A stretch of 64,000 bases of DNA. Source: Treponema sp. UBA1747 (GTDB taxonomy: Bacteria; Spirochaetota; Spirochaetia; Treponematales; Treponemataceae). The stretch is from contig DCHR01000056.1 in the NCBI GenBank assembly GCA_002315375.1, positions 20,180 to 84,179 on the forward strand, read 5' to 3'. Of the stretch, positions 24,585-34,312 are shown in pieces. A program made the position numbers and the translations under genes. A model generated the notes under the pieces. It was not told where the DNA came from. It worked only from the letters and a program-made list of their open reading frames with translations, and ran no database searches. Within the stretch, counting starts at the first letter, position 1, and the number at the start of each line of letters is the position of its first letter.

Positions 24585-25831
24585 TTATCCAGGACCTGTT
24601 TTTCCCATTCCTTGATGTAAGGAAGCATTTCAGGAAGAACATCAGAATGAACAGCTTCTTCGATATAAGGCTCAATCACAATTTCTTTGTAACTTTCCCA
24701 TTTTGCAGGAAGCTTCTGAGGAACAGAAATCATCTGTGACGGAGGAAGATTTGAAAGAAGTTTCTGGTAATACAAAGGAAGAATACGGTCATTTACTTCG
24801 CGTACGGCACTGAAGCCGCCGGCAATTCCGAATTTTTCTGTATCCAGATTTGCATGGGCTTTTCTTTCAAGAATTGCCTTCTGATTTTCAGACTTCAAAA
24901 ACCATGAAATAAATTCTGTTGCGCCAACAACGTTTTCAGAATCTTTATAGATTCCCATCATCACAAGAGAATCTTCTACCGGAATTGAATCGCCTTTATA
25001 AATCCAGCGGTAATCAATATTCTCATTTTCATCAGTCATGAAACGGAATAACTGGTCACTGGTTGTGTAAGAAAAAAGGCAGCGTCCGCTGGTTGACTGA
25101 CGGTAATCAGGCATAAAGAGATATTTATAGGCAAAAGCATCTTCTGTCTGTACAGACTGGTTTGCCGACTCAGACCATTCACGAAGATAATCAATGGTTT
25201 CTTTCAGTTTCTGATTGTTGTAAACAATATTTCCTTTTTCCTGTTTGAAATTAACATCAAAAAGGCGTGCTGTCAGATACGGAAAATCAGGATAATGCAA
25301 AGGAGCAAAACCAATCTTTTTGAAAGCACCGTTTTTATCCTGCTGATTGAAAGCTGCAGCAATTTCCTTAATCTGTTCCAGAGTCAGGGAATAATCATTT
25401 GTAACAAGACTGCTGTTTTCTGAAGCAAAGATTACACATGGAAGGTTAAAACTTACAGGAAGAAGAAACTGTCTGCGTCCCTGTTTTCCTGCATCAACAA
25501 GCTGTGTATAAAAATTTTCGGAAGAGATAATCTGACGGTCAAAAAGATATTCAAGAGATTTGAAATCACGCCAGGTTCTGTCGCTTCTTAGGTAAGGCCC
25601 GGCAATGATATCAGGGGCTGCTTCATCCCTTGCAGGAGGAATGCAGTCGGCAGGATTTTCTTTGTAAACCAGAACTGCCTGATTTTCAGGATGCGTTCTG
25701 TTAAAAAGTTCAATATACTGGGCAAATTCCGGAGAAGATGCCCAGATTACTATACGGTTATCTGCTTTCTGAGAGCAGGACATCAAGAAGAAGACTGAAA
25801 CAGATAACAGTACAGTAAAAATGCGTCGCAC
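24581..25831 (-). CDS. Extracellular solute-binding lipoprotein (ABC type)
   Basis: A lipoprotein of 416 residues with lipobox FFLMSC and an early IVIWASSPEFAQYIELFNRT segment typical of family 1 solute-binding proteins for sugars and related compounds. Later segments such as FAPLHYPDFPYLTARLFDV and ATEFISWFLKSENQKAILER fit the two-lobed periplasmic binding fold. No permease or ATPase gene is adjacent, so the substrate and partners are unknown. Its start overlaps by one base the stop of the upstream aminotransferase gene, so the two are translationally coupled. Confidence 0.8.
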   Translation of the reverse strand: MRRIFTVLLSVSVFFLMSCSQKADNRIVIWASSPEFAQYIELFNRTHPENQAVLVYKENPADCIPPARDEAAPDIIAGPYLRSDRTWRDFKSLEYLFDRQIISSENFYTQLVDAGKQGRRQFLLPVSFNLPCVIFASENSSLVTNDYSLTLEQIKEIAAAFNQQDKNGAFKKIGFAPLHYPDFPYLTARLFDVNFKQEKGNIVYNNQKLKETIDYLREWSESANQSVQTEDAFAYKYLFMPDYRQSTSGRCLFSYTTSDQLFRFMTDENENIDYRWIYKGDSIPVEDSLVMMGIYKDSENVVGATEFISWFLKSENQKAILERKAHANLDTEKFGIAGGFSAVREVNDRILPLYYQKLLSNLPPSQMISVPQKLPAKWESYKEIVIEPYIEEAVHSDVLPEMLPYIKEWEKQVLDN

Positions 25832-27123
25832 TATTTCATTGCCTCTGCAGTATTGTAAATAGATGTATAAACCTTTTCGATTTTATCTTCATCAATACTT
25901 GAGAATGCAACACGAAGAGTCTGTGCATTGATAGAAACTACACCGATTCCGCAATCAGCCAGAAGCTTTTTACGAAGTTCTTCAGCATCTACACCAGTTA
26001 CATTGAAACTCATGAAATAACCTGAGTTGAATGGAAGTGGTTTAAGAACAGAAGAAGTACGATTGTCTGTGAAAGCTTTTACCAGTTTGAAACGCTTTTC
26101 AAGCATTTCGCGCATAGCCTTTTTAGCTTCTTCATGTTCTGGATCTTTGAAGGCATGAAGAACGAGAGACTGTGCAGGACTTGAAGAACATGAAACTGAA
26201 GAACGGATAACACCCATGAATTTAACAGTAAGTGCATCGTACTGTTCATCTGTCATTCCTTTTGATGCAAAAGTAACGAAGCCTGAACGGAGTCCCCAGG
26301 CGAAATCTTCTTTTGTTGGACCATCAGCTTTAATTGCAAGAACATTTTCATGAAGATCAGCCAGGTAAGCAAAAAGTGACTGACTTTCGATATTGTCTTC
26401 GTAATTCAGTCCGAAATATGCATCGTCTGAAAGAACCATAACTTTGATTCCTTCTTCAGCCATTTTCTTGATCATTGCAACGATTGCAGCGGCTTCATCT
26501 TTTGTAGGACTGTAACCTGAAGGATTCTGTGGGAAGTTCAGAATTACACGTACAGAGCCATATTTTGCACCGTCAGCACGCATTGCTTCTTCAAGAGATT
26601 TAAGATTCAAACCTTTTTCATCGAAACATTCGAACTGATGAAATTCAGCACCGCGGCGGGCACAGGTAATAAGTTCATAGTTATCCCAGCATGGATTTGG
26701 TGCCAGAAGAGGTTTGTCTGTATCTACGAACAGATCTGAAACATAAGAAAGAGCAGCTGTAAGTCCTGGAACCAGGATTGGAAGGGAGAATTTTTTATCT
26801 GCCAGAGAAGGATTTTTCTGGATAATTTTTTCCTTCCACATTTTACGCAGTTCCGGATTTCCTGCTGTTTTGGCATAAGCAACAGTTTCCTGTGGAGTAA
26901 AGTTCGGTACATTTTTCTTGTAAGAAGGAAGCATAACAGGAACTTTGTTCATTACTGTCATTCCGATTGTTCCGTTTGCGAAAGCAGCATGTGTAGCAGC
27001 TTCTCCACCCTGTGCGATAATTCCATTTGGAAAGTACATACGCTTGCCAAGCTCAGACATAAGAGCCATGGCTGTAGAGTTTTCCAAAGTGTCATTTAAT
27101 GATTTTGCTAAAGGATTCAACAT
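25831..27123 (-). CDS. PLP-dependent class I/II aminotransferase
   Basis: The protein has 430 residues from the ATG at 27123. The frame back to 27141 crosses the -10 box and is rejected. The fold type I pattern is clear: an LVPGLTAALSYVSDLFVD helix, NPCWDNYELI, ILNFPQNPSGY (PLP pyridine region), VLSDDAYFGLNY (Asp binding the ring nitrogen), and the Lys in AIKADGPTKEDFAWGLRSGF. It resembles aspartate/aromatic-type aminotransferases; the substrate cannot be assigned. The strong promoter leaves almost no leader before the ATG. Confidence 0.87.
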   Translation of the reverse strand: MLNPLAKSLNDTLENSTAMALMSELGKRMYFPNGIIAQGGEAATHAAFANGTIGMTVMNKVPVMLPSYKKNVPNFTPQETVAYAKTAGNPELRKMWKEKIIQKNPSLADKKFSLPILVPGLTAALSYVSDLFVDTDKPLLAPNPCWDNYELITCARRGAEFHQFECFDEKGLNLKSLEEAMRADGAKYGSVRVILNFPQNPSGYSPTKDEAAAIVAMIKKMAEEGIKVMVLSDDAYFGLNYEDNIESQSLFAYLADLHENVLAIKADGPTKEDFAWGLRSGFVTFASKGMTDEQYDALTVKFMGVIRSSVSCSSSPAQSLVLHAFKDPEHEEAKKAMREMLEKRFKLVKAFTDNRTSSVLKPLPFNSGYFMSFNVTGVDAEELRKKLLADCGIGVVSINAQTLRVAFSSIDEDKIEKVYTSIYNTAEAMK

Positions 27124-27132
27124 AATAGCGAA

Positions 27133-27161
27133 ATTATACAAAATTCTGTATTTTTATTCAA
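27133..27161 (-). promoter_or_regulatory. Sigma-70 promoter giving a near-leaderless aminotransferase mRNA
   Basis: On the minus strand TTGAAT (27156-27161), a 17-bp spacer and a perfect TATAAT (27133-27138). Transcription should start about 7 nt beyond the -10 box, within 3-5 nt of the ATG at 27123, and no Shine-Dalgarno is possible. Confidence 0.75.
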
Positions 27162-27183
27162 TTTTTTGCATATTTTGTCTGCG

Positions 27184-27212
27184 TTGAAGAAATAATGGCA
27201 CACCTTTATAAT
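27184..27212 (+). promoter_or_regulatory. Sigma-70 promoter of the moxR/Bat operon
   Basis: TTGAAG (27184-27189), a 17-bp spacer and a perfect TATAAT (27207-27212), just before the ATG at 27221. The transcript would start at about 27219, so it too would be nearly leaderless. Confidence 0.75.
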
Positions 27213-27220
27213 AGAAAATT

Positions 27221-28204
27221 ATGGAAAAACTAACCTTTGAACAGGCAAAAAAAATCAGCGAGCGGATTCAGTCTGAAGCCGCAAAACGCCTTGTTGGCCA
27301 GGAAAAACTGGTAAATGACATTCTTACTGCTTTCATTGCAGGCGGACACGTTCTTCTGGAAGGTGTTCCGGGACTTGCAAAAACACTTACAGTAAAGACC
27401 TTCTCAGAAATCCTGAATCTGGATTTCAAGCGCATTCAGTTTACTCCGGATCTTCTGCCTGCAGATGTTACAGGAACTCTCATTTATGACCAGAACACAG
27501 GAAAATTTTCTGTTCGAAAAGGACCTGTATTCACAAATGTTCTTCTGGCCGATGAAATCAACCGTGCTCCTGCAAAAGTTCAGAGTGCCATGCTTGAAGC
27601 AATGGAAGAAAAACAGGTTACAATCGGGGAAACTACATATACTCTCCCTGCCCCTTTCTTTGTTCTTGCAACCCAGAACCCTGTCGAACAGGAAGGAACC
27701 TACAATCTTCCTGAAGCAGAGCTGGACCGTTTCCTTGTAAAACTGGTAATCACATATCCGGAAGCAGCAAATGAAAAGCTCATCGTAAAAACTGCAGGAA
27801 AAGCTCCTGAAATCCCGGTATCCAGACTTCTTAATACAGAACACATCCAGTTACTGCGGGACCTTTCTGAAACCGTCAATTGTGATGACAAGCTTATAGA
27901 TTATATTGTTTCCATTCTGAACGTTACACGTCCTTCAAAACTGGAAAAAAATCAGGATGCAGCCCACGACATTACACGGTACATTACTTTTGGTGCATCA
28001 CCACGTGCCGGCATTGCACTTCTCCAGTGTGCAAAGGTAACTGCCATGCTCAACGGCCGGGATTTCGTTCTTCCGGAAGATATTAAATCAAATGCACTGA
28101 ATGTTCTCCGCCACCGAATCCAGCTTTCTTATGAAGCTGCAGCAGACAATATTTCTGCAGATGAAATTATTTCACGCATAATGGAAATAATTCCTGTTCC
28201 ATAA
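27221..28204 (+). CDS. MoxR-family AAA+ ATPase
   Basis: A 327-residue AAA+ ATPase with Walker A GVPGLAKT, Walker B VLLADEINRAPAKVQSAMLE, sensor 1 region PFFVLATQNPVEQEGTY and arginine finger in LPEAELDRFLVKL. MoxR proteins act as chaperones that activate VWA-domain partners, and here the gene heads an operon with DUF58 and VWA genes. In Leptospira and Bacteroides this Bat operon has been linked to stress and oxygen tolerance; the function in treponemes is unproven. Confidence 0.93.
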   Translation: MEKLTFEQAKKISERIQSEAAKRLVGQEKLVNDILTAFIAGGHVLLEGVPGLAKTLTVKTFSEILNLDFKRIQFTPDLLPADVTGTLIYDQNTGKFSVRKGPVFTNVLLADEINRAPAKVQSAMLEAMEEKQVTIGETTYTLPAPFFVLATQNPVEQEGTYNLPEAELDRFLVKLVITYPEAANEKLIVKTAGKAPEIPVSRLLNTEHIQLLRDLSETVNCDDKLIDYIVSILNVTRPSKLEKNQDAAHDITRYITFGASPRAGIALLQCAKVTAMLNGRDFVLPEDIKSNALNVLRHRIQLSYEAAADNISADEIISRIMEIIPVP

Positions 28205-28212
28205 TTTCGGCA

Positions 28213-29106
28213 ATGAATTATTCAAAACTTTTACAGGAATCTCATTTTCTCGAAATACGGGCCCGTTCTCTTGCAGAAGGAATGAAGAGCGGAAATTTTC
28301 GTTCCCTTTACCGGGGACAGGGAATTGAAATGTCTGCAGTCCGTGATTATATCCGTGGCGATGACATCCGTTCCATTGACTGGAACGTTACTGCCCGAAT
28401 GGGGAAACCTTATGTAAAAGTTTTTGAAGAACACAGGGAACTCCAGATAGTTCTCATCGTTGATAATTCCAGGTCAATGCAGATTCAGAATCAGGACACT
28501 TCAAAATATCAGACTGCAGCAGAAGCCGCAGCACTTCTGACTTTTGCTTCAGAGCAGAATGAATGTCCTGTGGGGACTGTTCTTTTTGACGGTCAGGTAA
28601 ACCTGTCACTTCCACCTGTATGGGGCCGCGAACAGACCATGATTATTCTTTCAAAAATTCAGAAAAATAATCTTATGGAAAACCCAGAACTGAATCTTGA
28701 ACCGGGCTCTGCTCTTGGGGCCGCAATAAACGTTGCAGGCAAAATGTTAAAAAAGCGATCTCTGGTTTTTATTTTTTCTGATTTCAGAACAGCCGGCTAT
28801 GAGGCTCCTCTGGGACAGCTTTCACACAAGCATGATGTCATTGCAATCCGGATGACAGATTCCTTTGACTCTCAGCTTCCGGCAGCAGGAACCATTCCTT
28901 TTATTGATCCTGAATCCGGGGAGAAAAAAATATTTCCTTCATCTTCAGGAAAATTCATAAAGGCCTGGAAAACCGCTAACGAAAACAGAGCAAAAAAACT
29001 GTATGACTTTTGCGCCAAACACGGCATTACACAGGTAAACATGGATTCAACGGACGATCCTCTGAAAACACTGTCCGGTATTTTTTCAAGGACGCAGAAA
29101 CAATGA
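28213..29106 (+). CDS. DUF58 domain protein
   Basis: The 297-residue protein starts with the DUF58 signature (SGNFRSLYRGQGIEMSAVRD, GDDIRSIDWNVTARMGKPYV) and continues into a VWA-like fold with VLIVDNSRSMQI (MIDAS DxSxS) and FSDFRTAGYE. It is normally a partner of the MoxR ATPase encoded 8 bp upstream. No signal peptide or membrane helix is evident, so it is cytoplasmic. It is linked to the next gene by an ATGA overlap. Confidence 0.92.
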   Translation: MNYSKLLQESHFLEIRARSLAEGMKSGNFRSLYRGQGIEMSAVRDYIRGDDIRSIDWNVTARMGKPYVKVFEEHRELQIVLIVDNSRSMQIQNQDTSKYQTAAEAAALLTFASEQNECPVGTVLFDGQVNLSLPPVWGREQTMIILSKIQKNNLMENPELNLEPGSALGAAINVAGKMLKKRSLVFIFSDFRTAGYEAPLGQLSHKHDVIAIRMTDSFDSQLPAAGTIPFIDPESGEKKIFPSSSGKFIKAWKTANENRAKKLYDFCAKHGITQVNMDSTDDPLKTLSGIFSRTQKQ

Positions 29107-30062
29107 AAAGACTGAAGCTCTATATATTTTCTTTTCTTCTCTTCTCATTTTTTTGTGCACCCGTTTGGGCTCAGAATTCTGAACATCAGGTTCTGATTCC
29201 GCATACTGTTTATGTCGGTGATACAGCCCAGCTGAACATTTCTTTTTCAACAAATATCGATTTTTTTGAAGGATCTAATCCAAAAGAAAATTCAAAAAAT
29301 CTTTCCCTTCAGAATTTCACTTTACCTCTGGACGATTCCAAATATACAGTAAAGAACATAACCCTTATAAAGAACGGAAAGACCTCCGGAACCCAGATTT
29401 CCTATACAATCTCCTTTATTTTTTCTCCGTGGATTACAGGGAAAATTAAGCTTCCGGCCTACAAACTGGAAAATGATTTCATGATCATTCCGTCTGAAAT
29501 CTCAATAGATTCCATTTTCACGGCACCCAAAATAAGCAGAAAATTCGTTGAAAACAAAGGTCCCCTCCTTATTCCAGGAACCACATACAGAATTATTTTC
29601 AAACTCATCAGTTTCATCATTTTTGCAATCCTGATTATTACAGCGCTGATAAACTGGCAGACAATTTCTCTTTTCTGTAAAAACCAGAAATTACGATTCT
29701 TATACAAAAGAAATATGAAGCACACTTTTTCTTCACTTAATCAGATAGAAACATCAAATGCTTCTGCAAAAACAAAAGCCGAAGAGATTCAGAAAACTAT
29801 GCGAAATTATCTTACGATCCGATTCGGTTATAAATTTACAAACTGCGGAACAACAGAAATCTATTCCGGATTCCAGAACATTTTCCAGGGATTACTTTCC
29901 GAAAAAAAAGAAGATGCAGTCGATAATCTGACAGGAATATTCACCAGAACAGATTTTATACGCTATTCAAAAAACGGAACCTTCGAAAACAACGAGCTTG
30001 GAAACATGATTCAGTTCCTCAAAGAAATAATCAGTACCTTTGAAAAGGAGGAAACAGAATGA
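29103..30062 (+). CDS. Membrane-anchored Bat operon protein (periplasmic domain plus cytoplasmic tail)
   Basis: The protein has 319 residues from the ATG at 29103, which overlaps the DUF58 stop. A signal peptide (LYIFSFLLFSFFCAPVWAQ) is followed by about 160 residues of beta-rich periplasmic sequence starting VLIPHTVYVGDTAQLNISFS, a BatD-like immunoglobulin-type opening. One membrane helix (IIFKLISFIIFAILIITALI) and about 120 helical cytoplasmic residues follow. Similar proteins occupy this slot in Bat operons between DUF58 and the VWA genes. Exact function unknown. Confidence 0.72.
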   Translation: MKRLKLYIFSFLLFSFFCAPVWAQNSEHQVLIPHTVYVGDTAQLNISFSTNIDFFEGSNPKENSKNLSLQNFTLPLDDSKYTVKNITLIKNGKTSGTQISYTISFIFSPWITGKIKLPAYKLENDFMIIPSEISIDSIFTAPKISRKFVENKGPLLIPGTTYRIIFKLISFIIFAILIITALINWQTISLFCKNQKLRFLYKRNMKHTFSSLNQIETSNASAKTKAEEIQKTMRNYLTIRFGYKFTNCGTTEIYSGFQNIFQGLLSEKKEDAVDNLTGIFTRTDFIRYSKNGTFENNELGNMIQFLKEIISTFEKEETE

Positions 30063-32515
30063 CACTGGAATTTCCTTTTGCACTCCTTCTTATTCTCCTC
30101 ATTCCTGCATACTGGTTATTACGAAAGGCCGGGATTCTGAAAAAAGCATATATTTCAGCAGTTCTTGGAGACTGGCAGGGAAAAGCCTTCGAATGGAAAG
30201 ACCCTTTTACACAGATTTTATTTTATCTTTCAAAAGCCCTGATTTACACAGGATTCCTTCTTACGGTTATCGCTATGTCTGATCCTGTTCATAAATACCA
30301 GGAAAAAGTTTTCACAAGCCGCGGAACGGATATTCTCTTTATTCTTGATACAAGTCCTTCCATGGTCGCAAAAGATGTAAACGGGAAAACAAGACTTCAG
30401 GCATCAAAAGACGCAGTAGAAAAACTTTTTTCTGAAGAAACAGGAAGCCGTTTCGGACTGGTTACTATGGGTTCTGAAGCCGCGGTTATTGTTCCGCCTA
30501 CAACTGATTACAAAATCTTCCGTTCAAGACTTCAGGAAATTCAGGCAGGTTCCATGGGCGATGGGTCTGCTATCGGAACCGGGATTTCAACTGCAGTTTA
30601 TCATCTGATTTCATCTGCAGCACCCAAAAAAGTAATCATTCTTTTTACAGACGGAGAAAATAACGCCGGCGAAATTCATCCTGAAACAGCAGCAGAACTG
30701 GCTGCACAGAACAACATCAATCTGTATGTTTTTGGTGTAGGATCAAAAGGCGTTGTTTCCATAAATTACACAGATCCTTTGAACGGAAAAAAATATTCAG
30801 GTTATTTAAACTCAGATTTCGATTCCAGCTCTTTACGCAAACTTGCACTCCTCGGAAACGGAAAATATTTTGAAACCACAACCTTCGAACAGCTTTTACA
30901 GAACCTCGAGCAGATCTGTCAGAACGAATCTGTTTCCCAGGATTACACTTACAGAACAATTATTACTTCTTATTACAAACCTTTACTTTTAATAAGTCTG
31001 ATTCTTTTCATTTCTGCATGGATTTTAATTCGTCTGATTATGAAAAACAGAAAATTGATTCTATCCCGCTCAATCTGCTGGCTTTTAGGCTTAGGCTGCA
31101 TCGGACTTTCTTTAACAAATCTTTCCTGGGGAACAACAATGGTTCCCGTTCAGAAATCGTCAAATGCAGTCAGTTTTGTTTTTGATGTATCAAACAGTAT
31201 GCTGGCAAAAGACGAAACAAACGGACTTTCACGACTGGACGCAGCATCACTTTTTGCACGAAAACTGCTTTCCAAAATGAAAGGTACACCGGTTTCAATT
31301 GTATTGTGCAAGGGAGACGGAATTACTGCAGTCCCGCTTACAGAAGATTTTGTTATGGCAGAAAGCCTTATTTCAGTCCTTTCGCCGAATCTTATGTCTG
31401 CTCCCGGAACCAGCCTTGAAAAAGGAATTCTTGCTGCAAAAAACACTTTTTCAGAAAACCTGAATGTAGTCCGCCACATCTGGGTATTCACTGACGGTGG
31501 AGATGCAGACAGCAAACTTTCTTCTGTCCTTCTGGAATGCGCACGAAAAGGAATCAATGTAAAAATTCTTGGATTCGGAAGTGAAGAAGGATATGACATT
31601 CTGGCCGGTGATAAAAAAACAACTGTTCACACGTCACTTCAGAAAGAACAGATTCTTGAATCAATCTCCAAAGTAAATGAAAAAATGACAGAAAAACATC
31701 TGACTGTAAAACCGGAATTTCTTCAGGCTTCAGGCAAAGGAACAGGAGCAGCTCTTCTTCATACTCTTGATAAAAACTCTCTGACAGATTCCTATATTTC
31801 CTATGAAGAGAAAACTGTAAGTCATTACAAGCTGTTTCTCTGCTTCGCACTTTTCTTTTTCATGGCAGGCATAATAATTTCAGAACAGAACATTTTCAAA
31901 AATCCGTTAATTCTTTTTGCAGGATTATGTCTCCTTTCCGGCTGCTCAGGAAATTACAGAAGCAGAAATATCGACAGAACTTTCAAGGGCGCTTCTTTTT
32001 ACAGAGAAAAAGAATTTGAAAAAGCAGCCGGAGAATTTCTGGAATCCCTTGAATACGCAGATTCGAACAATGACCAGTCCCTGAAAGATTACGCTTTCTA
32101 CAATATTTCTACTGCATATCTCATGTCCAACGAAAAGGAAGCGGCCCTTGAAAAACTTTCATTCATCTCTGACAATGCGCCACCTGATGTTAAATATGCA
32201 GCCTTTTTCAATGCGGGAGTAATCACCTATCGAATGGGAGACAAAAATAAAGCTGCGGATTTTTTCCGTAAAGCTCTTGAAACAGACAGCACAAAAATCG
32301 AAGCCAAAATAAACCTGGAACTTTGCACAAACCTTCAGGAATCCAGTTCTCCGGAAAACCAGGGAAACCTTATTTCGGCTTCAAATGAACCGTCTTCAAA
32401 AAATGATTTCACAAATCTGGAAAATACTATTTTTGAACTAATAAAGGAGAATGATAAGAATCAATGGAAAAACAGCGAAACATCAAACGATTCAGATTTA
32501 TCTTCGGATTACTGA
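30059..32515 (+). CDS. Fused BatA-BatB-type protein: two VWA domains plus TPR
   Basis: At 818 residues this looks like a fusion of proteins usually encoded separately as BatA, BatB and BatC. Helices near 4-20 and 58-75 precede a first VWA domain with MIDAS DTSPSM at about 96-101. A helix near 309-328 precedes a second VWA domain with MIDAS DVSNSM at about 373-378. A helix near 590-607 is followed by a lipoprotein-like LSGC and then TPR repeats from about 641 to 760 (ASFYREKEFEKAAGEFLESL, AGVITYRMGDKNKAADFFRK). The VWA domains likely bind metal-dependent partners in the periplasm. It overlaps its upstream neighbour by 4 nt and its downstream neighbour by 52 nt. Confidence 0.85.
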   Translation: MTLEFPFALLLILLIPAYWLLRKAGILKKAYISAVLGDWQGKAFEWKDPFTQILFYLSKALIYTGFLLTVIAMSDPVHKYQEKVFTSRGTDILFILDTSPSMVAKDVNGKTRLQASKDAVEKLFSEETGSRFGLVTMGSEAAVIVPPTTDYKIFRSRLQEIQAGSMGDGSAIGTGISTAVYHLISSAAPKKVIILFTDGENNAGEIHPETAAELAAQNNINLYVFGVGSKGVVSINYTDPLNGKKYSGYLNSDFDSSSLRKLALLGNGKYFETTTFEQLLQNLEQICQNESVSQDYTYRTIITSYYKPLLLISLILFISAWILIRLIMKNRKLILSRSICWLLGLGCIGLSLTNLSWGTTMVPVQKSSNAVSFVFDVSNSMLAKDETNGLSRLDAASLFARKLLSKMKGTPVSIVLCKGDGITAVPLTEDFVMAESLISVLSPNLMSAPGTSLEKGILAAKNTFSENLNVVRHIWVFTDGGDADSKLSSVLLECARKGINVKILGFGSEEGYDILAGDKKTTVHTSLQKEQILESISKVNEKMTEKHLTVKPEFLQASGKGTGAALLHTLDKNSLTDSYISYEEKTVSHYKLFLCFALFFFMAGIIISEQNIFKNPLILFAGLCLLSGCSGNYRSRNIDRTFKGASFYREKEFEKAAGEFLESLEYADSNNDQSLKDYAFYNISTAYLMSNEKEAALEKLSFISDNAPPDVKYAAFFNAGVITYRMGDKNKAADFFRKALETDSTKIEAKINLELCTNLQESSSPENQGNLISASNEPSSKNDFTNLENTIFELIKENDKNQWKNSETSNDSDLSSDY

Positions 32516-33699
32516 TTTTCTTTTTTTCCGGATTATTCTCCCTGCAGGCATCAACACCTGTAACTCCGGAACAAATTCGAAATCTTGAAATTACACCGGT
32601 CGAAGGACAGGATTTTTCAATCGGGAAAGAAATAAAATACCAGCTGATTCTCCCGGGAATATCGCCACTTAACGTACAGCTTACAAACCCATCGTCACAA
32701 CCGGACATTATATTCAAAACTTTGCGAAGGACCGGTGACAACGGCGATGGAACAAAAATTGAATTGTGGTATGAATTCACAAAAGAAGGAAACTTAAAAC
32801 CTTCTCCTTTGGAAATAAAAATCGGCGCCAGTGATTTTCTGATTCCATTCGGAACTATAGGAATTTCAAATCCCCTTGAAAACAGAAAACCTTCACTTTA
32901 CATTTCTTTTGCAAACGGAAAAACTCTCCATGAAAATTCCGGTAACTCCCTGATGACATGGCCCGTATCCGAAAAGCTCCGCTTCACGGTTTACGCAGTC
33001 AACGCAGCAGAAATTAAATCCATAGATTTTGATCTTCCCAAAGATTCTCTTTTTTCAAAAACCCGGGATTACAAAATCAGACCTTCTGTTACCCCTGTCT
33101 GTGACTTTGAATGGACTCCGCTTATAAAAGGAAAAACTAAAACTCCGGAAATCAGAATTACTTTACAGGCTTCCAACGGAACTACAAGCACGATGAAAGT
33201 TCCGGTATCATATATAACCGTAATAAACGGGAAAAACAAAACCCGTACAGGAATAATAGACAAAACCTTCTCGGAATCTTTTGCAGATCAGGAAACAACT
33301 GTGCAGGAAACTGATTTATCTGTTCAAAATAATTCAGTTCAGAATAAGATTTTGAATCGCAAAAAAACTTACCTGAAGATTCTATTAATTTCTCTGGCTA
33401 TACTGGTACTTATTGCTGCCCTTTTATTATTACTTAAAAAGAAATCTCCGGTTCCTTACATTATTCTTTCAGTAATCATGCTCCTCGTCCTGATTACTTT
33501 TACTGCACTTTCTAAAAAATCTGCTGCAGTTTATACTGAGGGTATCATAAAGTCGATTCCAGAAGAAAACAGCGGGAAAATCCTGCAGATTCCGGAAAAT
33601 ACTGAAGTTAAAATCTTGAAATCCGTGGGCAACTGGTACTGCATCAGAGCAGAAGGTATTACGGGCTGGACCCAAAAAGAAAATATAAGGATTTATTAA
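32464..33699 (+). CDS. BatD-like membrane protein with C-terminal SH3-type domain
   Basis: The 411-residue protein has a signal peptide (FIFGLLIFFFSGLFSLQA), then beta-rich periplasmic sequence (VEGQDFSIGKEIKYQLILPG) as in BatD. Two membrane helices follow (about 301-320 and 330-347). A final 50 residues form a bacterial SH3 fold (TEVKILKSVGNWYCIRAEGI then TGWTQKENI), which often binds cell wall. The start at 32464 is forced by an in-frame stop at 32455, so it overlaps the VWA gene by 52 nt; AAAGGAG lies 15 nt upstream, rather far. Confidence 0.78.
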   Translation: MEKQRNIKRFRFIFGLLIFFFSGLFSLQASTPVTPEQIRNLEITPVEGQDFSIGKEIKYQLILPGISPLNVQLTNPSSQPDIIFKTLRRTGDNGDGTKIELWYEFTKEGNLKPSPLEIKIGASDFLIPFGTIGISNPLENRKPSLYISFANGKTLHENSGNSLMTWPVSEKLRFTVYAVNAAEIKSIDFDLPKDSLFSKTRDYKIRPSVTPVCDFEWTPLIKGKTKTPEIRITLQASNGTTSTMKVPVSYITVINGKNKTRTGIIDKTFSESFADQETTVQETDLSVQNNSVQNKILNRKKTYLKILLISLAILVLIAALLLLLKKKSPVPYIILSVIMLLVLITFTALSKKSAAVYTEGIIKSIPEENSGKILQIPENTEVKILKSVGNWYCIRAEGITGWTQKENIRIY

Positions 33700-33701
33700 A
33701 A

Positions 33702-34256
33702 ATGGATATGAATGACATTCTGGCCAAATGGGATCAGGTTCAGGCCAGTGAAAAACAGAAACAGAAAAATTCAGGCAGAAATCAGATTTCTCATAAAAAA
33801 GCCAATGCTCCAACAAAAGAAGAAAAGGAACTGGCAAGAAGCAAACTGGAAGATTTTGATGAAGAGAACAACAAACAGATAAATCCAATGGAATTATGGC
33901 TCAGGCGTTATGGAACCGTAGATAAAGATAAAATGATTGAAGAAACTGAAGAACGCCTGAAGCAGACCGACAGAAATCATCTGAGGGAAATGCGGATTGA
34001 AGAACGAATCGACCTTCATGGGCTTAAACAGGATGAAGCCGAATTCAAACTGAACAGTTTTATTTCCAGCTGCAAACAGCGCGGAATCAGAAAAGTCCTC
34101 ATTGTTCATGGCAAAGGGATTCACACAACAGGAACAGATCCTGTACTCGGTGAACTTGTCCGTAAGTTTATTGAACGGGATCCAAGACTTGGAATGTCTG
34201 GTCACCCGGACCGCAACATGGGCGGAAACGGGGCTACCTGGGTAATAATTAAATAA
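33702..34256 (+). CDS. Smr-domain nuclease-like protein
   Basis: The 184-residue protein has a charged helical N-terminal half and a C-terminal Smr domain with the core motifs RIDLHGLKQDEAEFKL and VLIVHGKGIHT, ending in the GHPDRNMGGNGATWV segment. Smr domains are found in MutS2 and in stand-alone proteins with DNA or RNA nicking activity. The start follows the previous stop by 2 nt, so it probably belongs to the Bat operon transcript without a functional link. Confidence 0.88.
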   Translation: MDMNDILAKWDQVQASEKQKQKNSGRNQISHKKANAPTKEEKELARSKLEDFDEENNKQINPMELWLRRYGTVDKDKMIEETEERLKQTDRNHLREMRIEERIDLHGLKQDEAEFKLNSFISSCKQRGIRKVLIVHGKGIHTTGTDPVLGELVRKFIERDPRLGMSGHPDRNMGGNGATWVIIK

Positions 34257-34312
34257 TTTTTTATTTTTATTGTAATCTATTCCGATTTTGATTATTTTTA
34301 AATTAACTGCTT

